Positions 8,433-16,184 are shown, counted from the stretch's first letter. The stretch is DNA of 36,748 bases from Bifidobacterium sp. (GCA_022640915.1 JALCCT010000012.1:1-36748); one strand, 5' to 3'. Notes: generated by a model from the letters alone, not told the origin. A program made the numbers and translations.

Positions 8433-9640
8433 CACACAACCTCCTTACTCGCAACAGGTCCGGCAGCTGTGGCCGGATTCGTTGGAACTGCGGCACCTGA
8501 GCCAGCAATGCCTGATCCGCCTGTCGCCGCCGCGCTCATGGCGCGCGCCTCGCGTTTCATTTGCTCGTATCGAGCCCTTTTTCGCCGTGAAAGCCCCCGT
8601 TCTTTCATGAGACGGCGCTGGATGGCGGTCATCGCCACGATGATGATGAACAGAACGAAAGAGATTGCCGCACCTTGACCCCATTCCTGGTTGTTGAACG
8701 CTGCGCTGTAGGAGAGGTAGGCAGGTGTAAGCGTGGTCTTGGCCGGACCGCCTTTCGTGCCCGTGTAGATCTGGTCGAAGACCTGCCACGTGCCGATGAT
8801 CCCCAGTGTGATCACGGTGAAGATAGTCGGCTTGAGCTGCGGAATCGTGACCTTCCACAACCGTTGCCACGACGAGGCGCCATCCATGATCGCAGCCTCT
8901 TCGGTCGACTCCCCGATACTTTGCAGCGCTGCGACGAACATAAGCATGAAGGTGCCCGACGTAGTGAAGATCACCATGAGAATGATCGCGAACATGGCCA
9001 CCGACGGTCCGCCCAGCCAATCCCACCATGAGACTCCGAGCAGGCCGTGGCTAGCCAGCGGTTGCGGCCCCTGCGTCACACCGAGCTTGGCGAGCAGCAG
9101 GTGCACGATGCCGTCGGGGTCGTTGAACCAGTTGGGGCCATGCACGCCGAACCACGACAGCACGGCGTTCACCGATCCAGAGGTATTGAACAGGAACATC
9201 CACAAAACGGTGATGGCCACCGAACTGGTAACGGACGGGAAATAGAAGGCGGTGCGGAAGAATCCGCGCGCTTTGAGCGCCCTGCGGTTGACGAGCACGG
9301 CGAGCAGGAGGCTGAGCAGTGTCTGCAGCGGGATGACCAGCAGCGTGTACCATGCGTTGTTCTTGATAGCCATGCCGAAGTCCGACTGCGCCAACCCGGG
9401 CTTGGTCAGCACCGTCTCGTAGTTCGCGAATCCCACAAAGCCGACTCCGGCCGAGAACGGATCTCCGCGGCCTGACCAATTCGAGAAACTCACCCACAGC
9501 GCCATCACGATCGGTATGAACAGGAACACGCCGAGGATGATGATGACGGGCGAACAGAACAGCCACCCAGAGATTGATTCCCCTCGTCTGCTGATTCGGC
9601 TGTTCGCCTGCGATGGCGATGACCCCCGCTTCGCTGCCAT
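8432..9640 (-). CDS. Carbohydrate ABC transporter permease, MalF type
   Basis: About 402 residues with a long basic N-terminus, a first membrane span (GWLFCSPVIIILGVFLFIPI) and five more spans. The EAA loop is EEAAIMDGASSWQRLWKVTIP. The C-terminal cytoplasmic tail is long, basic and then Ala/Gly-rich (KERGLSRRKRARYEQMKREA), longer than needed for a core permease. The ATG at 9640 is preferred since GAGGAGG lies upstream with good spacing; an in-frame ATG at 9712 would run through the intergenic hairpin and lacks a Shine-Dalgarno sequence. It forms the heterodimeric membrane channel with the MalG-type partner, which it overlaps by one base. Confidence 0.93.
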   Translation of the reverse strand: MAAKRGSSPSQANSRISRRGESISGWLFCSPVIIILGVFLFIPIVMALWVSFSNWSGRGDPFSAGVGFVGFANYETVLTKPGLAQSDFGMAIKNNAWYTLLVIPLQTLLSLLLAVLVNRRALKARGFFRTAFYFPSVTSSVAITVLWMFLFNTSGSVNAVLSWFGVHGPNWFNDPDGIVHLLLAKLGVTQGPQPLASHGLLGVSWWDWLGGPSVAMFAIILMVIFTTSGTFMLMFVAALQSIGESTEEAAIMDGASSWQRLWKVTIPQLKPTIFTVITLGIIGTWQVFDQIYTGTKGGPAKTTLTPAYLSYSAAFNNQEWGQGAAISFVLFIIIVAMTAIQRRLMKERGLSRRKRARYEQMKREARAMSAAATGGSGIAGSGAAVPTNPATAAGPVASKEVV

Positions 9641-9688
9641 GATGAAACCTCCTCGCGATGGATGTGTCAATGCAATTGCGTCAATGCA

Positions 9689-9713
9689 GATGAGCTCATC
9701 AGATGAGCTCATC
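9689..9713 (-). repeat. Tandem palindromes forming an intercistronic hairpin
   Basis: Two copies of the 12-base palindrome GATGAGCTCATC (9689-9700 and 9702-9713) are separated by one base. In RNA they can fold as one stem of 10 base pairs with a five-base loop. The element sits five bases after the stop codon of the sugar-binding lipoprotein and before the permease genes. A hairpin here is the classic arrangement for protecting the 5' part of an operon transcript or reducing read-through, giving more binding protein than permease. There is no T-run, so it is not a standard intrinsic terminator. Confidence 0.55.
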
Positions 9714-9718
9714 AGAGA

Positions 9719-10969
9719 TTAGAGAATCGCTTCGTAGTTCGTCTGGGCCTTGTCCAAAATGGCCTTCGGATCGGACTTTTTCAGCGTTTCCAACGAGGAG
9801 TTCAGATCACCCAGAACGGTGGCTGCGCCCTTCTGATTAGGCAGGCCGGCCGCATACGCCAAGCCGTCGGCAAACGCGCTCATGGCGGGATACTGCTTCT
9901 TATATTCTCCGCCGAGTGTCTTGGACGCCGGCATGACGCCGAACGCCTTAGAGAAACTCATGACCACATCGTCGCCGGTCAGGTATTTGACCAAGTCGAG
10001 CGCGCCCTTCTGATCCTTGCTGTCGGCCGCGATGCCCCAGCCATTGGTGAACTGCAGCGTCCCCTTGCCTGCGGGTCCCGCCGGCAGTTCAACGACCTTG
10101 TATTTGACGTCCGGGTAGTCGGACTGCATGGTCCCGCTCAGCCAGTTGCCTTCGATCGTCATCGCCGCCTTCTTCGTGCCGAAGGCTTCGCCGCCCCAGC
10201 CTGCGCCAAGATCGGAGGCGTAAGCCGCCACGCCCGAGGTGAGCAAAGACTTAACCTCGCTCAAGGCCTTGATGCTGTCTGCGGAATTGGCTATCGCCTT
10301 GCCATCCTTAACCAGGCCGCCTCCCGCCTGGGCGAAGAACACGCCTTCGCGCGCGTACTCGCCGCCGAAGGTAAGCCCTACCTGCCCCGGCTTGGTCAGT
10401 TTTTTCGCCACTGCGGCGAGCTCGTCCCAGTTCTTCGGGTACTCAGCCTCCGTAAGCCCTGCTGCGGACCACATATCGGTGTTGATGACCAGCTGGAGGG
10501 TGGAGACATCCTTGGGAACGGCATAGAGCTTGCCGTCATAGGTGAGCGATTTGAGAACCGAGGGATAGTAGTCAGAAGTGTCCATCATGTCGCCGTACGC
10601 CAGCAGCGAGCCGTTCGCCGCATAGCCTGCCAAGTAATCAGGGCTGAGGTAGAAGACGTCGGCAGGATCGCCCGAGGCGAAGCCTTGGCTTAGCTGCTGC
10701 TGGCCGTCAGAGGCTGCGATGACCTTCGCCTTGCGGCCGGACTTCTTCGACCAGTCGGCGACGGCTTTCGTCACTGCTTGGGTTTCAGCGTCGCCTGAGG
10801 AGCCAATGAGCACCTGCAGCGTTCGCGACGTATCCGAGGTGAGATTCCCGGCGGATGCCTTGTCTGAAGTATTGGTCGAACCGCCTTCGAAGCCGCTGCC
10901 ACATCCGGAGAGCGCGAGCATTGCGGCGAGCGAGAGAGCCAACGCGCCTGTTGCCTTGGTATTGATCAT
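9719..10969 (-). CDS. Sugar ABC transporter substrate-binding lipoprotein (family 1)
   Basis: A 416-residue extracellular solute-binding protein. It starts with a lipoprotein signal peptide: basic start, hydrophobic core, then lipobox LALSGCG with the lipidated Cys23, followed by a Gly/Ser/Thr linker. The mature part has the family 1 (MalE-like) layout, for example LQVLIGSSGDAETQAV at its start, DVFYLSPDYLAGYA, and FTNGWGIAADSKDQKGALDL. It is the first gene of the minus-strand sugar operon and captures the oligosaccharide outside the cell for the two permeases. The start at 10969 is chosen because AAAGGAG precedes it; upstream in-frame ATGs would add a non-signal-like extension. Substrate is inferred to be an alpha-glucoside from the enzymes in the operon. 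Confidence 0.92.
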   Translation of the reverse strand: MINTKATGALALSLAAMLALSGCGSGFEGGSTNTSDKASAGNLTSDTSRTLQVLIGSSGDAETQAVTKAVADWSKKSGRKAKVIAASDGQQQLSQGFASGDPADVFYLSPDYLAGYAANGSLLAYGDMMDTSDYYPSVLKSLTYDGKLYAVPKDVSTLQLVINTDMWSAAGLTEAEYPKNWDELAAVAKKLTKPGQVGLTFGGEYAREGVFFAQAGGGLVKDGKAIANSADSIKALSEVKSLLTSGVAAYASDLGAGWGGEAFGTKKAAMTIEGNWLSGTMQSDYPDVKYKVVELPAGPAGKGTLQFTNGWGIAADSKDQKGALDLVKYLTGDDVVMSFSKAFGVMPASKTLGGEYKKQYPAMSAFADGLAYAAGLPNQKGAATVLGDLNSSLETLKKSDPKAILDKAQTNYEAIL

Positions 10970-11011
10970 AGGAAGCTCCTTTGCTTGTGTGTTCATTATT
11001 GGAACGTTAAA

Positions 11012-11040
11012 ATTATTACTCAATTCGATTCTCCTGTCAA
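11012..11040 (-). promoter_or_regulatory. Sigma-70-type promoter of the sugar ABC/GH65 operon
   Basis: On the minus strand TTGACA (11035-11040) and AATAAT (11012-11017) are separated by 17 bases. They point toward the binding-protein gene starting at 10969. An AACGTT core lies just downstream (around 11003-11008), a plausible but imperfect LacI-family operator half-symmetry. The element lies in the divergent gap shared with the LacI regulator. Confidence 0.65.
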
Positions 11041-11204
11041 GTTATCTAAGCTAGAACAATCTCCTTGCACCATATGATAATACGATGATCATAGTTTTAA
11101 TTTTTTCGTTCTAACATTATTGCTCGCAAAAGTGTATTGTTGTATTCTTCGCTCTCCTTTTCATTTGTTGTGCCGCCCACGTTCGGTGCCTGAAATATGA
11201 ACGA

Positions 11205-11210
11205 TATAAT
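11205..11210 (+). promoter_or_regulatory. Candidate -10 box of the lacI-type regulator gene
   Basis: A perfect TATAAT lies 38 bases before the regulator ATG. The -35 region about 17 bases upstream (TTCGGT) is a poor match, as expected for a weakly expressed regulator. The flanking ATGAAC and CGAAC motifs could be operator arms but are not clearly symmetric. Confidence 0.45.
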
Positions 11211-11248
11211 CGAACAAGCACATACATTGACGGAGAGAACCACACATC

Positions 11249-12316
11249 ATGGTAAGCATCAAAGACGTGGCCAAGCAGGCAGGCGTCTCCCCACAAACGG
11301 TTTCGAACGTTCTGAACGCACCACAACGCGTCAGGCCGCAGACCCAAAAGGCAGTGGAAACCGCTATCAGCCAGCTCGGCTATCTGCCGAACGCCTCGGC
11401 GCGTCGCCTACGCAAGCAGCGCAGCGACACCATAGCCGTGGGAATCTCGCCGAATCCTCATTCTGCGGTGTATGACCGTTTCCTTCATGCCTTGGCTGGC
11501 GGCGCCGATGCCGCGGACATACGCATCACGCTCTACAAAACAGATTCCCATGAAGATGAAATACGCCATTTCACAGCGCTGTGCGCAGGCGCCGATGTAG
11601 ACGCCTTCGTGCTAACCGATACGACCCATCACGACCCTAGGCCGGACTGGCTGATCAGGCACCATCAGACGTTCGTGATGTTCGGTCGGCCATGGGGCTC
11701 TCCTCGCATGTTCGATCCACAGATCGCCTGGGTCGATGTCGACGGCAGAAGGGGGATTCGGGAGATGACGCAGCATCTTATCCTCACCGGGCACCGGCAT
11801 ATCGGGCTTATTGGATGGCCGGAACAATCCGGCACAGGCGACGATCGCATGCAGGGATGGTGCGATGCGCTGCTTCAGGCCAGACTCGCAGACGAGCACA
11901 GCCTCAAGGCCTTGCGCATCGAGGCGGTGGACGATATCAGCGCAGGGCAGAGCGCCTGCGTGGAGCTGCTCGATAGGCAGCCCGATATCGACGCCCTCGT
12001 GTGCGTGAGCGATACGCTGGCGACCGGTGCCATGATGGCGTCGCCGGACGGGCTTGCCATCACCGGATTCGACAACACTCCCACTGCGCAATCGCTCGGG
12101 TTTTCCAGCATTGAGCAGAACATGCCGAATATCGCCCACGAAATACTGCGCATCATCGATGAGAAGCTTCGGCTGACCGCCCAAAGTGCCCCCGGCACCA
12201 CCAATATCCCCGGCGCCTCCAGTGAAAACGCTCACAACGAAGGGGACCACAATCAGGTCGCTTCCAAAACCATGAACTGGCACGCGCTGCTCAAACCTTC
12301 GCTGGTGATCCGCTAG
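11249..12316 (+). CDS. LacI-family transcriptional regulator of the alpha-glucoside locus
   Basis: 355 residues. The N-terminus is a classic LacI helix-turn-helix and hinge: VSIKDVAKQAGVSPQTVSNV, followed by RPQTQKAVETAISQLGYLPN and SARRL. The rest is a periplasmic-binding-protein-like effector domain (VCVSDTLATGAM, AITGFDNTPTAQSLGFSSIE). The C-terminus (WHALLKPSLVIR) ends like other LacI-family sugar regulators. Residues from about 305 to 340 are a less conserved, low-complexity insertion before this end. Divergent placement from the sugar operon argues that it represses that operon and is released by an imported sugar. GGAGAG lies 13 bases before the ATG, a little far. Confidence 0.93.
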   Translation: MVSIKDVAKQAGVSPQTVSNVLNAPQRVRPQTQKAVETAISQLGYLPNASARRLRKQRSDTIAVGISPNPHSAVYDRFLHALAGGADAADIRITLYKTDSHEDEIRHFTALCAGADVDAFVLTDTTHHDPRPDWLIRHHQTFVMFGRPWGSPRMFDPQIAWVDVDGRRGIREMTQHLILTGHRHIGLIGWPEQSGTGDDRMQGWCDALLQARLADEHSLKALRIEAVDDISAGQSACVELLDRQPDIDALVCVSDTLATGAMMASPDGLAITGFDNTPTAQSLGFSSIEQNMPNIAHEILRIIDEKLRLTAQSAPGTTNIPGASSENAHNEGDHNQVASKTMNWHALLKPSLVIR

Positions 12317-12386
12317 CCCAATGCGCCACCAACAGGCCTTCCAATGGCTCGATTCCAACGCGCGTATCGCTTGCTCCCCGGAAGTG

Positions 12387-12415
12387 TCGCGCTATCCATG
12401 CCTATGTTGTATAAT
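12387..12415 (+). promoter_or_regulatory. Candidate promoter of the rpsP-khpA-rimM operon
   Basis: TATAAT at 12410-12415 lies 128 bases before the rpsP start; the -35 position 17 bases upstream (TCGCGC) is weak. The leader between it and rpsP is GC-rich (GGGGCCC) and could fold, but no known ribosomal leader motif was recognised. The gap 12317-12542 has no supportable gene. Confidence 0.4.
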
Positions 12416-12542
12416 GTCTCAGTTATTCACGGATGCGGGGCCCTCTCATTCCTGCATGCCGCGAGGAACACGCTGATCAGAGGTTTTTGTGCCCCCACAG
12501 AAAACCTGCGACCGGCAACCTCAAGTTACAAGGAGAGCCATT

Positions 12543-13001
12543 TTGGCAACCAAGATTCGTCTGAAGCGACTGGGCAAGAAGTTCTATGCCGTTTATCGTG
12601 TGGTCATCACCGACTCGCGCAACAAGCGCGACGGCCAGTCCATCGAAGAGATCGGCCTGTACGATCCGAACAAGCAGCCTTCTCTCATCCAGATCGATTC
12701 CGAGCGTGCACAGTATTGGCTGGGCGTCGGTGCACAGCCTTCCGAAGCGGTGTTCAAGCTGCTGAAGATCACTGGTGACTGGCAGAAGTTCAAGGGCCTC
12801 GAGGGTGCTGAAGGCACCTTGAAGACCCCGGAAAGCGGACCAGATGCGGCAGCCCGCGTCGAAGCCGTCGAAGCCCAGGCGCAGAAGATCAAGGCCGCGA
12901 GCTCGGCAGCTGCAGCCAAGGCAGCAGCGCAAGCGGAGGCTGAGAAGGCCGCCGAATCTAAGGCCGCCGAATCTGAGACCACGCAAGCGCAGGCTGAGTA
13001 A
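12543..13001 (+). CDS. rpsP: 30S ribosomal protein S16
   Basis: 152 residues starting at a TTG codon: the mature family start [12 protein letters not shown] follows immediately, and AAGGAG lies seven bases upstream, so TTG at 12543 decides the start rather than the in-frame ATG at 12489. The core ([39 protein letters not shown]) is typical S16. The last 55 residues are an Ala/Glu/Lys-rich, probably helical tail, a common extension in bifidobacteria and other actinobacteria. S16 binds 16S rRNA early in 30S assembly. It heads a run with the KH protein and RimM, both involved in ribosome/RNA work. Confidence 0.97.
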   Translation: MATKIRLKRLGKKFYAVYRVVITDSRNKRDGQSIEEIGLYDPNKQPSLIQIDSERAQYWLGVGAQPSEAVFKLLKITGDWQKFKGLEGAEGTLKTPESGPDAAARVEAVEAQAQKIKAASSAAAAKAAAQAEAEKAAESKAAESETTQAQAE

Positions 13002-13003
13002 TC

Positions 13004-13237
13004 ATGCTCGCGCAGGCCGTTGAACATCTGATCACCAACATCGTGGATTTTCCCGACGATGTATCTGTCAAATCCCATGAGAACCCTCGCGGCGAGCTGC
13101 TTCGTGTGCGCGTGAACCCGGAGGATATCGGCCGTGTGATCGGCCGCAGCGGCCGCACTGCCAACGCGATTCGTACCGTGGCACAGGCGTTGTCCGACCA
13201 CAAGGTGCGCGTCGACATTATGGATGTCCGCAAATAG
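13004..13237 (+). CDS. khpA: KH-domain RNA-binding protein KhpA
   Basis: 77 residues, one KH domain. The RNA-binding GxxG loop is seen in GRVIGRSGRTANAIR, and the preceding strand is ELLRVRVNPED. KhpA proteins bind RNA broadly and work with KhpB/Jag in Gram-positive bacteria. It starts two bases after the rpsP stop and its own stop overlaps the GTG start of rimM by one base, so the three genes are one operon. The location between rpsP and rimM is the usual actinobacterial order. Confidence 0.95.
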   Translation: MLAQAVEHLITNIVDFPDDVSVKSHENPRGELLRVRVNPEDIGRVIGRSGRTANAIRTVAQALSDHKVRVDIMDVRK

Positions 13238-13851
13238 TGGAACGTTCAACGCATGGCGATGACCCTCAGCAGCGCGAGCTGTTGAGGGTCTGTCGTATCG
13301 GCCGGGCGCAAGGACTCAAAGGCGAAGTCACCGTTCGCATTACCACCGACGAGCCCGGGCGGCGCTTCTCCCCCGGGGCTTCGCTCTTCACTCGTGACGG
13401 TTCGCGCGAGTACACTGTCGAAAGCGCACGAACGTTCAAAGACCGTTGGATCGTACGTTTCGAAGGTATCGGTAATCGCGACGCCGCCGAGGCACTGAAC
13501 GGCATTGAGCTGTACGGAGAAGCGGACGATCCCGAGGAAATGGCGCAGGAAGACGCGTGGTACCCTAGGGATCTCATCGGACTTGAAGCACGGCTTGCTA
13601 ACGACAACAGGCTTGGTCTGCCCGGAGATAAGGTGCTGGGCACAGTTGTCGACGTGATCGATGGGCCAGCGCAGTCGCTGCTGAAGCTGCGGCTTGCTGG
13701 TGATCTTGTGACCAGAGATGAAGCAACCGACAACGATACGCCAGCTACGGCGCTTGTTCCCTTTGTGGATCCCATCGTCCCCGATATCGACCTAGCCAGG
13801 GGCACGCTCACCATCGACCCCCCTGGAGGACTAATTCCCGGACTGGCGTAA
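13237..13851 (+). CDS. rimM: 16S rRNA processing / ribosome maturation factor RimM
   Basis: 204 residues beginning at GTG overlapping the khpA stop. The N-terminal barrel begins LLRVCRIGRAQGLKGEVTVR, a RimM hallmark, and the C-terminal PRC-barrel portion includes EDAWYPRDLIGLEARL and GTVVDVIDGPAQSLLKL. RimM binds S19 and helps mature the 30S head. An acidic Asp/Thr-rich insertion near residue 165 (DEATDNDTPA) is not part of the conserved core. The gene ends 33 bases from the convergent hepT gene. Confidence 0.95.
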   Translation: MERSTHGDDPQQRELLRVCRIGRAQGLKGEVTVRITTDEPGRRFSPGASLFTRDGSREYTVESARTFKDRWIVRFEGIGNRDAAEALNGIELYGEADDPEEMAQEDAWYPRDLIGLEARLANDNRLGLPGDKVLGTVVDVIDGPAQSLLKLRLAGDLVTRDEATDNDTPATALVPFVDPIVPDIDLARGTLTIDPPGGLIPGLA

Positions 13852-13883
13852 CCCGCGCCACTACGAGGAGACCGTATTCCTCA

Positions 13884-14240
13884 TTATTGCCTTCGATCGT
13901 TTTGATATTTGCTCAGTTCGCTGATTATCTGCGGGATATCAGTCGTAACCGTGTCATAAAGCACATCCCAGTCAATGTCGCCGTATTCATGAACGATTAC
14001 ATTTCTCAGCTCACGCAGCTCTCTCCAAGGAACTTGCGTTATTTGCGAGGTCGTTTGGTCTGAAAGGCTTTTGGCGCATTCCTGAGCTTGTTGGATCTCT
14101 TTGGCGGCCGAGTTGCGGCTCCTGCGATCCAACGCCAGTTCCTCTGCCGACGCGAATTGACCGACATCTTCGACTGCGTATCGAAGGTGTTCTATGATCT
14201 CCTCAAGGAGGAGTCCGTCTCTTTCTGGCGATCTGCGCAC
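13884..14240 (-). CDS. hepT: HepT-type toxin (DUF86 / HEPN RNase) of a MntA-HepT pair
   Basis: 118 residues, all-helical DUF86 family. The HEPN active motif RX4HXY is complete (RNVIVHEYG), with Arg and His expected to form the ribonuclease site and Tyr being the residue that MntA-type antitoxins modify with AMP in studied systems. The start is a GTG that overlaps the TAG of the antitoxin gene by one base (TAGTG), coupling their translation. The pair sits between rimM and an SDR gene, splitting an otherwise housekeeping region, which suggests acquisition. Confidence in the family is high; toxicity is inferred. Confidence 0.88.
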   Translation of the reverse strand: MRRSPERDGLLLEEIIEHLRYAVEDVGQFASAEELALDRRSRNSAAKEIQQAQECAKSLSDQTTSQITQVPWRELRELRNVIVHEYGDIDWDVLYDTVTTDIPQIISELSKYQNDRRQ

Positions 14241-14563
14241 TAGACCACTCTCTTCAAATCATGCTCGACAGCATCGTAAAACCGTTTCCCTGATGGGCTG
14301 AGTCTGGCGTTGAATTCGAAAGCCCGCATCGACAAGAGCGAAACTGGTCTGCCAAGTCCTTTTTCCAATTCATCTTTGAGCGACATAATGACCCCAGCAG
14401 TAGCCTTTTTCTCCGGAGCAAGCCGGTATATTAAATCCACATCGGAATCCGGCCCGGCGACCCCCTTGGCTACTGAACCGTAGACATACATTTCGCTGAC
14501 ACCATGGCCTGCGGCGGCGCGCTTAGCTACATTCTCCACCTCTTGCAGCGTCAGTTCATCCAT
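14240..14563 (-). CDS. mntA: MntA-type minimal nucleotidyltransferase antitoxin
   Basis: 107 residues. The nucleotidyltransferase motif GSX10DXD is intact: YGSVAKGVAGPDSDVDLIY, with both metal-binding Asp residues. In characterised MntA-HepT systems this enzyme adds AMP units to the HepT Tyr and neutralises it. The ATG at 14563 is chosen because the conserved fold begins shortly after (MDELTLQEVENVAKRAA) and a TATTAT -10 lies only six bases upstream; longer in-frame extensions look non-coding. The order antitoxin then toxin with a one-base overlap is typical. Confidence 0.88.
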   Translation of the reverse strand: MDELTLQEVENVAKRAAAGHGVSEMYVYGSVAKGVAGPDSDVDLIYRLAPEKKATAGVIMSLKDELEKGLGRPVSLLSMRAFEFNARLSPSGKRFYDAVEHDLKRVV

Positions 14564-14569
14564 ACACCC

Positions 14570-14595
14570 ATAATACCGGCATATAGCGTTATGCC
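14570..14595 (-). promoter_or_regulatory. mntA-hepT promoter with palindromic operator candidate
   Basis: On the minus strand a TATTAT -10 (14570-14575) ends six bases before the mntA ATG, implying a leaderless or nearly leaderless transcript. Directly upstream, 14578-14595 is an inverted repeat GGCATA-N6-TATGCC placed in the promoter spacer, the right position for autorepression by the antitoxin or the complex. Confidence 0.45.
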
Positions 14596-14897
14596 CGCAA
14601 CCTCCAAAATCGCGCGATTGCGTTGTGAGCAAACATGGAGCGCTCCCAGGTTGAATAGCACTAAAAATTTCTATACCCTTGGTACCATCAGGCAGAAGAA
14701 TATGCCTGAACAGCAAGCCCAACTGTATGAAGTACAGGGATATATAGGCGATTCGGAATATGAAATAGGATCGCCTCATAGGAAGCCGACACAATGGTAG
14801 TCGGTTTTGATCCGGCACTAGCCAGTGCAGCAGGACAACGGTGAAATATGACGGCATCACTCTCCAATCATCTTCAACCTTACGCAAGGAGAACGCA
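14596..14897. other. Gene-poor gap upstream of the SDR gene
   Basis: Together with the mntA promoter this makes a 334-bp stretch without a supportable gene. It has lower GC than its surroundings in the first half, a short inverted repeat around CCGAC-N9-GTCGG (near 14788-14806) and the SDR ribosome-binding site at the end. Reading frames crossing it lack start signals and family features. Confidence 0.5.
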
Positions 14898-15809
14898 ATG
14901 ACAGCGATTGCAACGAACGAAAACACGCATAATGGCACAGGAATCCGAACAGATAGCGACTATCCGCAGCAAATCCAGAATCCGCCGGGGACGACGGCGA
15001 GTATGACACCACAACCTGACCACGGCGAGACCAGCTGGGTCGGACGGAGCCGGCTGGTAGGCGTGCGTGCACTGATCACTGGAGGCGACTCGGGCATCGG
15101 GCGGGCCACCGCCATCGCATTCGCGCGCGAAGGGGCCCATGTCGCCATCTCTTGCATGGCTTCCGAGCTGCCCGACGCGCAGCGGACCCGCGAGATCATC
15201 GATGTCGACAAGATAGGAAGTTGCGAGATATTCCAGACCGACCTTAGGGACGAGAGCAAGGCTCGCAGTCTCGTCGACGACGCCGCCGCGTCACTCGGCG
15301 GATTAGATGTGCTGGTCAACAACGCCGGCACACAATTCGGCCGCCGCGAGAACGGGTTCGAGGATCTCACGACGGATGAAATGAAAACGGTATTCGACAC
15401 CAACCTGCTGGGAACGTTTTGGGTCACTCAGCAGGCTCTCAAACATCTGAAATCCGGGGCCAGCATCATCAACGTCACATCGATACAGGCCTACGATCCC
15501 TCAGCCAACCTCATCGACTACGCAGCTACCAAGGCGGCACTGACGAATTTCAGCGCCAACCTCGCCCAACAGCTCGGGCCGAAAGGAATCCGAGTCAATG
15601 CGGTCGCGCCGGGACCGATCTGGACTCCGCTGATCACTTCGACCATGGACCACGAAGGCATACCAGAATTCGGCAAGGACACGCCGCTGGGAAGACCCGG
15701 GCAGCCAGCCGAATTGGCCGGTGCCATGGTGTTCCTCGCGAACAACGCGGAAGCCTCGTACGTGAGCGGCACCGTGCTCGCCGTGACCGGCGGACGGCCG
15801 ATCTTCTGA
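14898..15809 (+). CDS. Short-chain dehydrogenase/reductase, YghA/YhdF (general stress) type
   Basis: 303 residues. An N-terminal arm of about 55 residues (DYPQQIQNPPGTTASMTPQP, then DHGETSWVG) is typical of the stress-linked SDR subgroup. The Rossmann fold follows: ALITGGDSGIGRATAIAFA (cofactor loop), DVLVNNAGTQFG, and the catalytic Ser/Tyr/Lys set in INVTSIQAYDPS and DYAATKAAL. The C-terminal TPLGRPGQPAELAGAMVFLA and SGTVLAVTGGRPIF are also standard. It should be an NAD(P)-dependent oxidoreductase of unknown substrate. The ATG at 14898 is preceded by AAGGAG at seven bases; an in-frame ATG at 14841 is less likely. It appears to be a single-gene unit. Confidence 0.92.
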   Translation: MTAIATNENTHNGTGIRTDSDYPQQIQNPPGTTASMTPQPDHGETSWVGRSRLVGVRALITGGDSGIGRATAIAFAREGAHVAISCMASELPDAQRTREIIDVDKIGSCEIFQTDLRDESKARSLVDDAAASLGGLDVLVNNAGTQFGRRENGFEDLTTDEMKTVFDTNLLGTFWVTQQALKHLKSGASIINVTSIQAYDPSANLIDYAATKAALTNFSANLAQQLGPKGIRVNAVAPGPIWTPLITSTMDHEGIPEFGKDTPLGRPGQPAELAGAMVFLANNAEASYVSGTVLAVTGGRPIF

Positions 15810-15864
15810 TCATTGGGCATAATCTCGATGAGGCATAGCCGTTGTTAACTATAGATATATAAAA

Positions 15865-15906
15865 CGAAGGGTGGCGCCCATCGCGAAAAATGGGCGCCAC
15901 CCTTCG
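15865..15906 (-). terminator. Strong intrinsic terminator between convergent genes
   Basis: A perfect 17-bp stem (15865-15881 with 15890-15906) closes an eight-base loop. Read on the minus strand it is followed by TTTTATATAT, so it ends the small acidic-protein transcript; as a hairpin it can also stop read-through from the SDR gene on the plus strand, though no T-run follows on that side. Confidence 0.85.
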
Positions 15907-15942
15907 ATAGTGTTGCGATACGAATGTCGCGATACGCCTATC

Positions 15943-15970
15943 AGCCTGCACCTATCTATAGGTACAGGCT
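15943..15970 (+). terminator. Second hairpin, possible plus-strand terminator
   Basis: AGCCTG-c-ACCTAT-ct-ATAGGT-a-CAGGCT folds as two stacked six-base-pair stems. On the plus strand it is followed by GTGCTTATTTTTAC, a moderate T-rich tract. It lies just 3' of the small acidic gene's stop, so both strands' transcripts would contain it. Confidence 0.5.
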
Positions 15971-15980
15971 GTGCTTATTT

Positions 15981-16184
15981 TTACAGGTCAGCCGGAGGCA
16001 CATCGTAGGTGACATCATCGGTAGATGTGGAAGCACCAGTTTCAAGGTCTTCCTTCTCATCTCCCGTGGGTCCATCCGATGGAGTCTCCGGCAGAGAGGA
16101 TTGTGGCGCATCCTGAACCGGCACGCCGTTGATCTTCGACGCATCCTGGCTCTTTTCCTCAGCATCCTTATTGTGTTCGCTCAT
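15981..16184 (-). CDS. Small acidic hypothetical protein (67 aa)
   Basis: I do not recognise a family. The 67-residue product begins MSEHNKDAEEKSQDASK and is rich in Asp, Glu, Ser, Thr and Pro throughout, with no hydrophobic segment and no Cys, so it is likely soluble and disordered. AAGGGG lies 10 bases before the ATG at 16184 and a strong terminator lies downstream, which supports a real transcribed gene. An in-frame ATG at 16217 would add 11 residues but lacks a ribosome-binding site. Confidence 0.6.
   Translation of the reverse strand: MSEHNKDAEEKSQDASKINGVPVQDAPQSSLPETPSDGPTGDEKEDLETGASTSTDDVTYDVPPADL

Noticed and set aside
11003..11008. AACGTT as the LacI operator of the sugar operon
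   Set aside because: Only the central six bases are symmetric; flanks do not extend the dyad, so it is mentioned with the promoter and not called as an operator.
13865..13882. GAGGA-N8-TCCTC between rimM and hepT as a terminator
   Set aside because: A five-base-pair stem without a T-run is too weak to call.
14564..14938. Extension of the mntA frame to an upstream ATG at 14938
   Set aside because: The added residues look non-coding, precede the known compact family fold and cross the SDR start region; the promoter -10 lies inside the extension.
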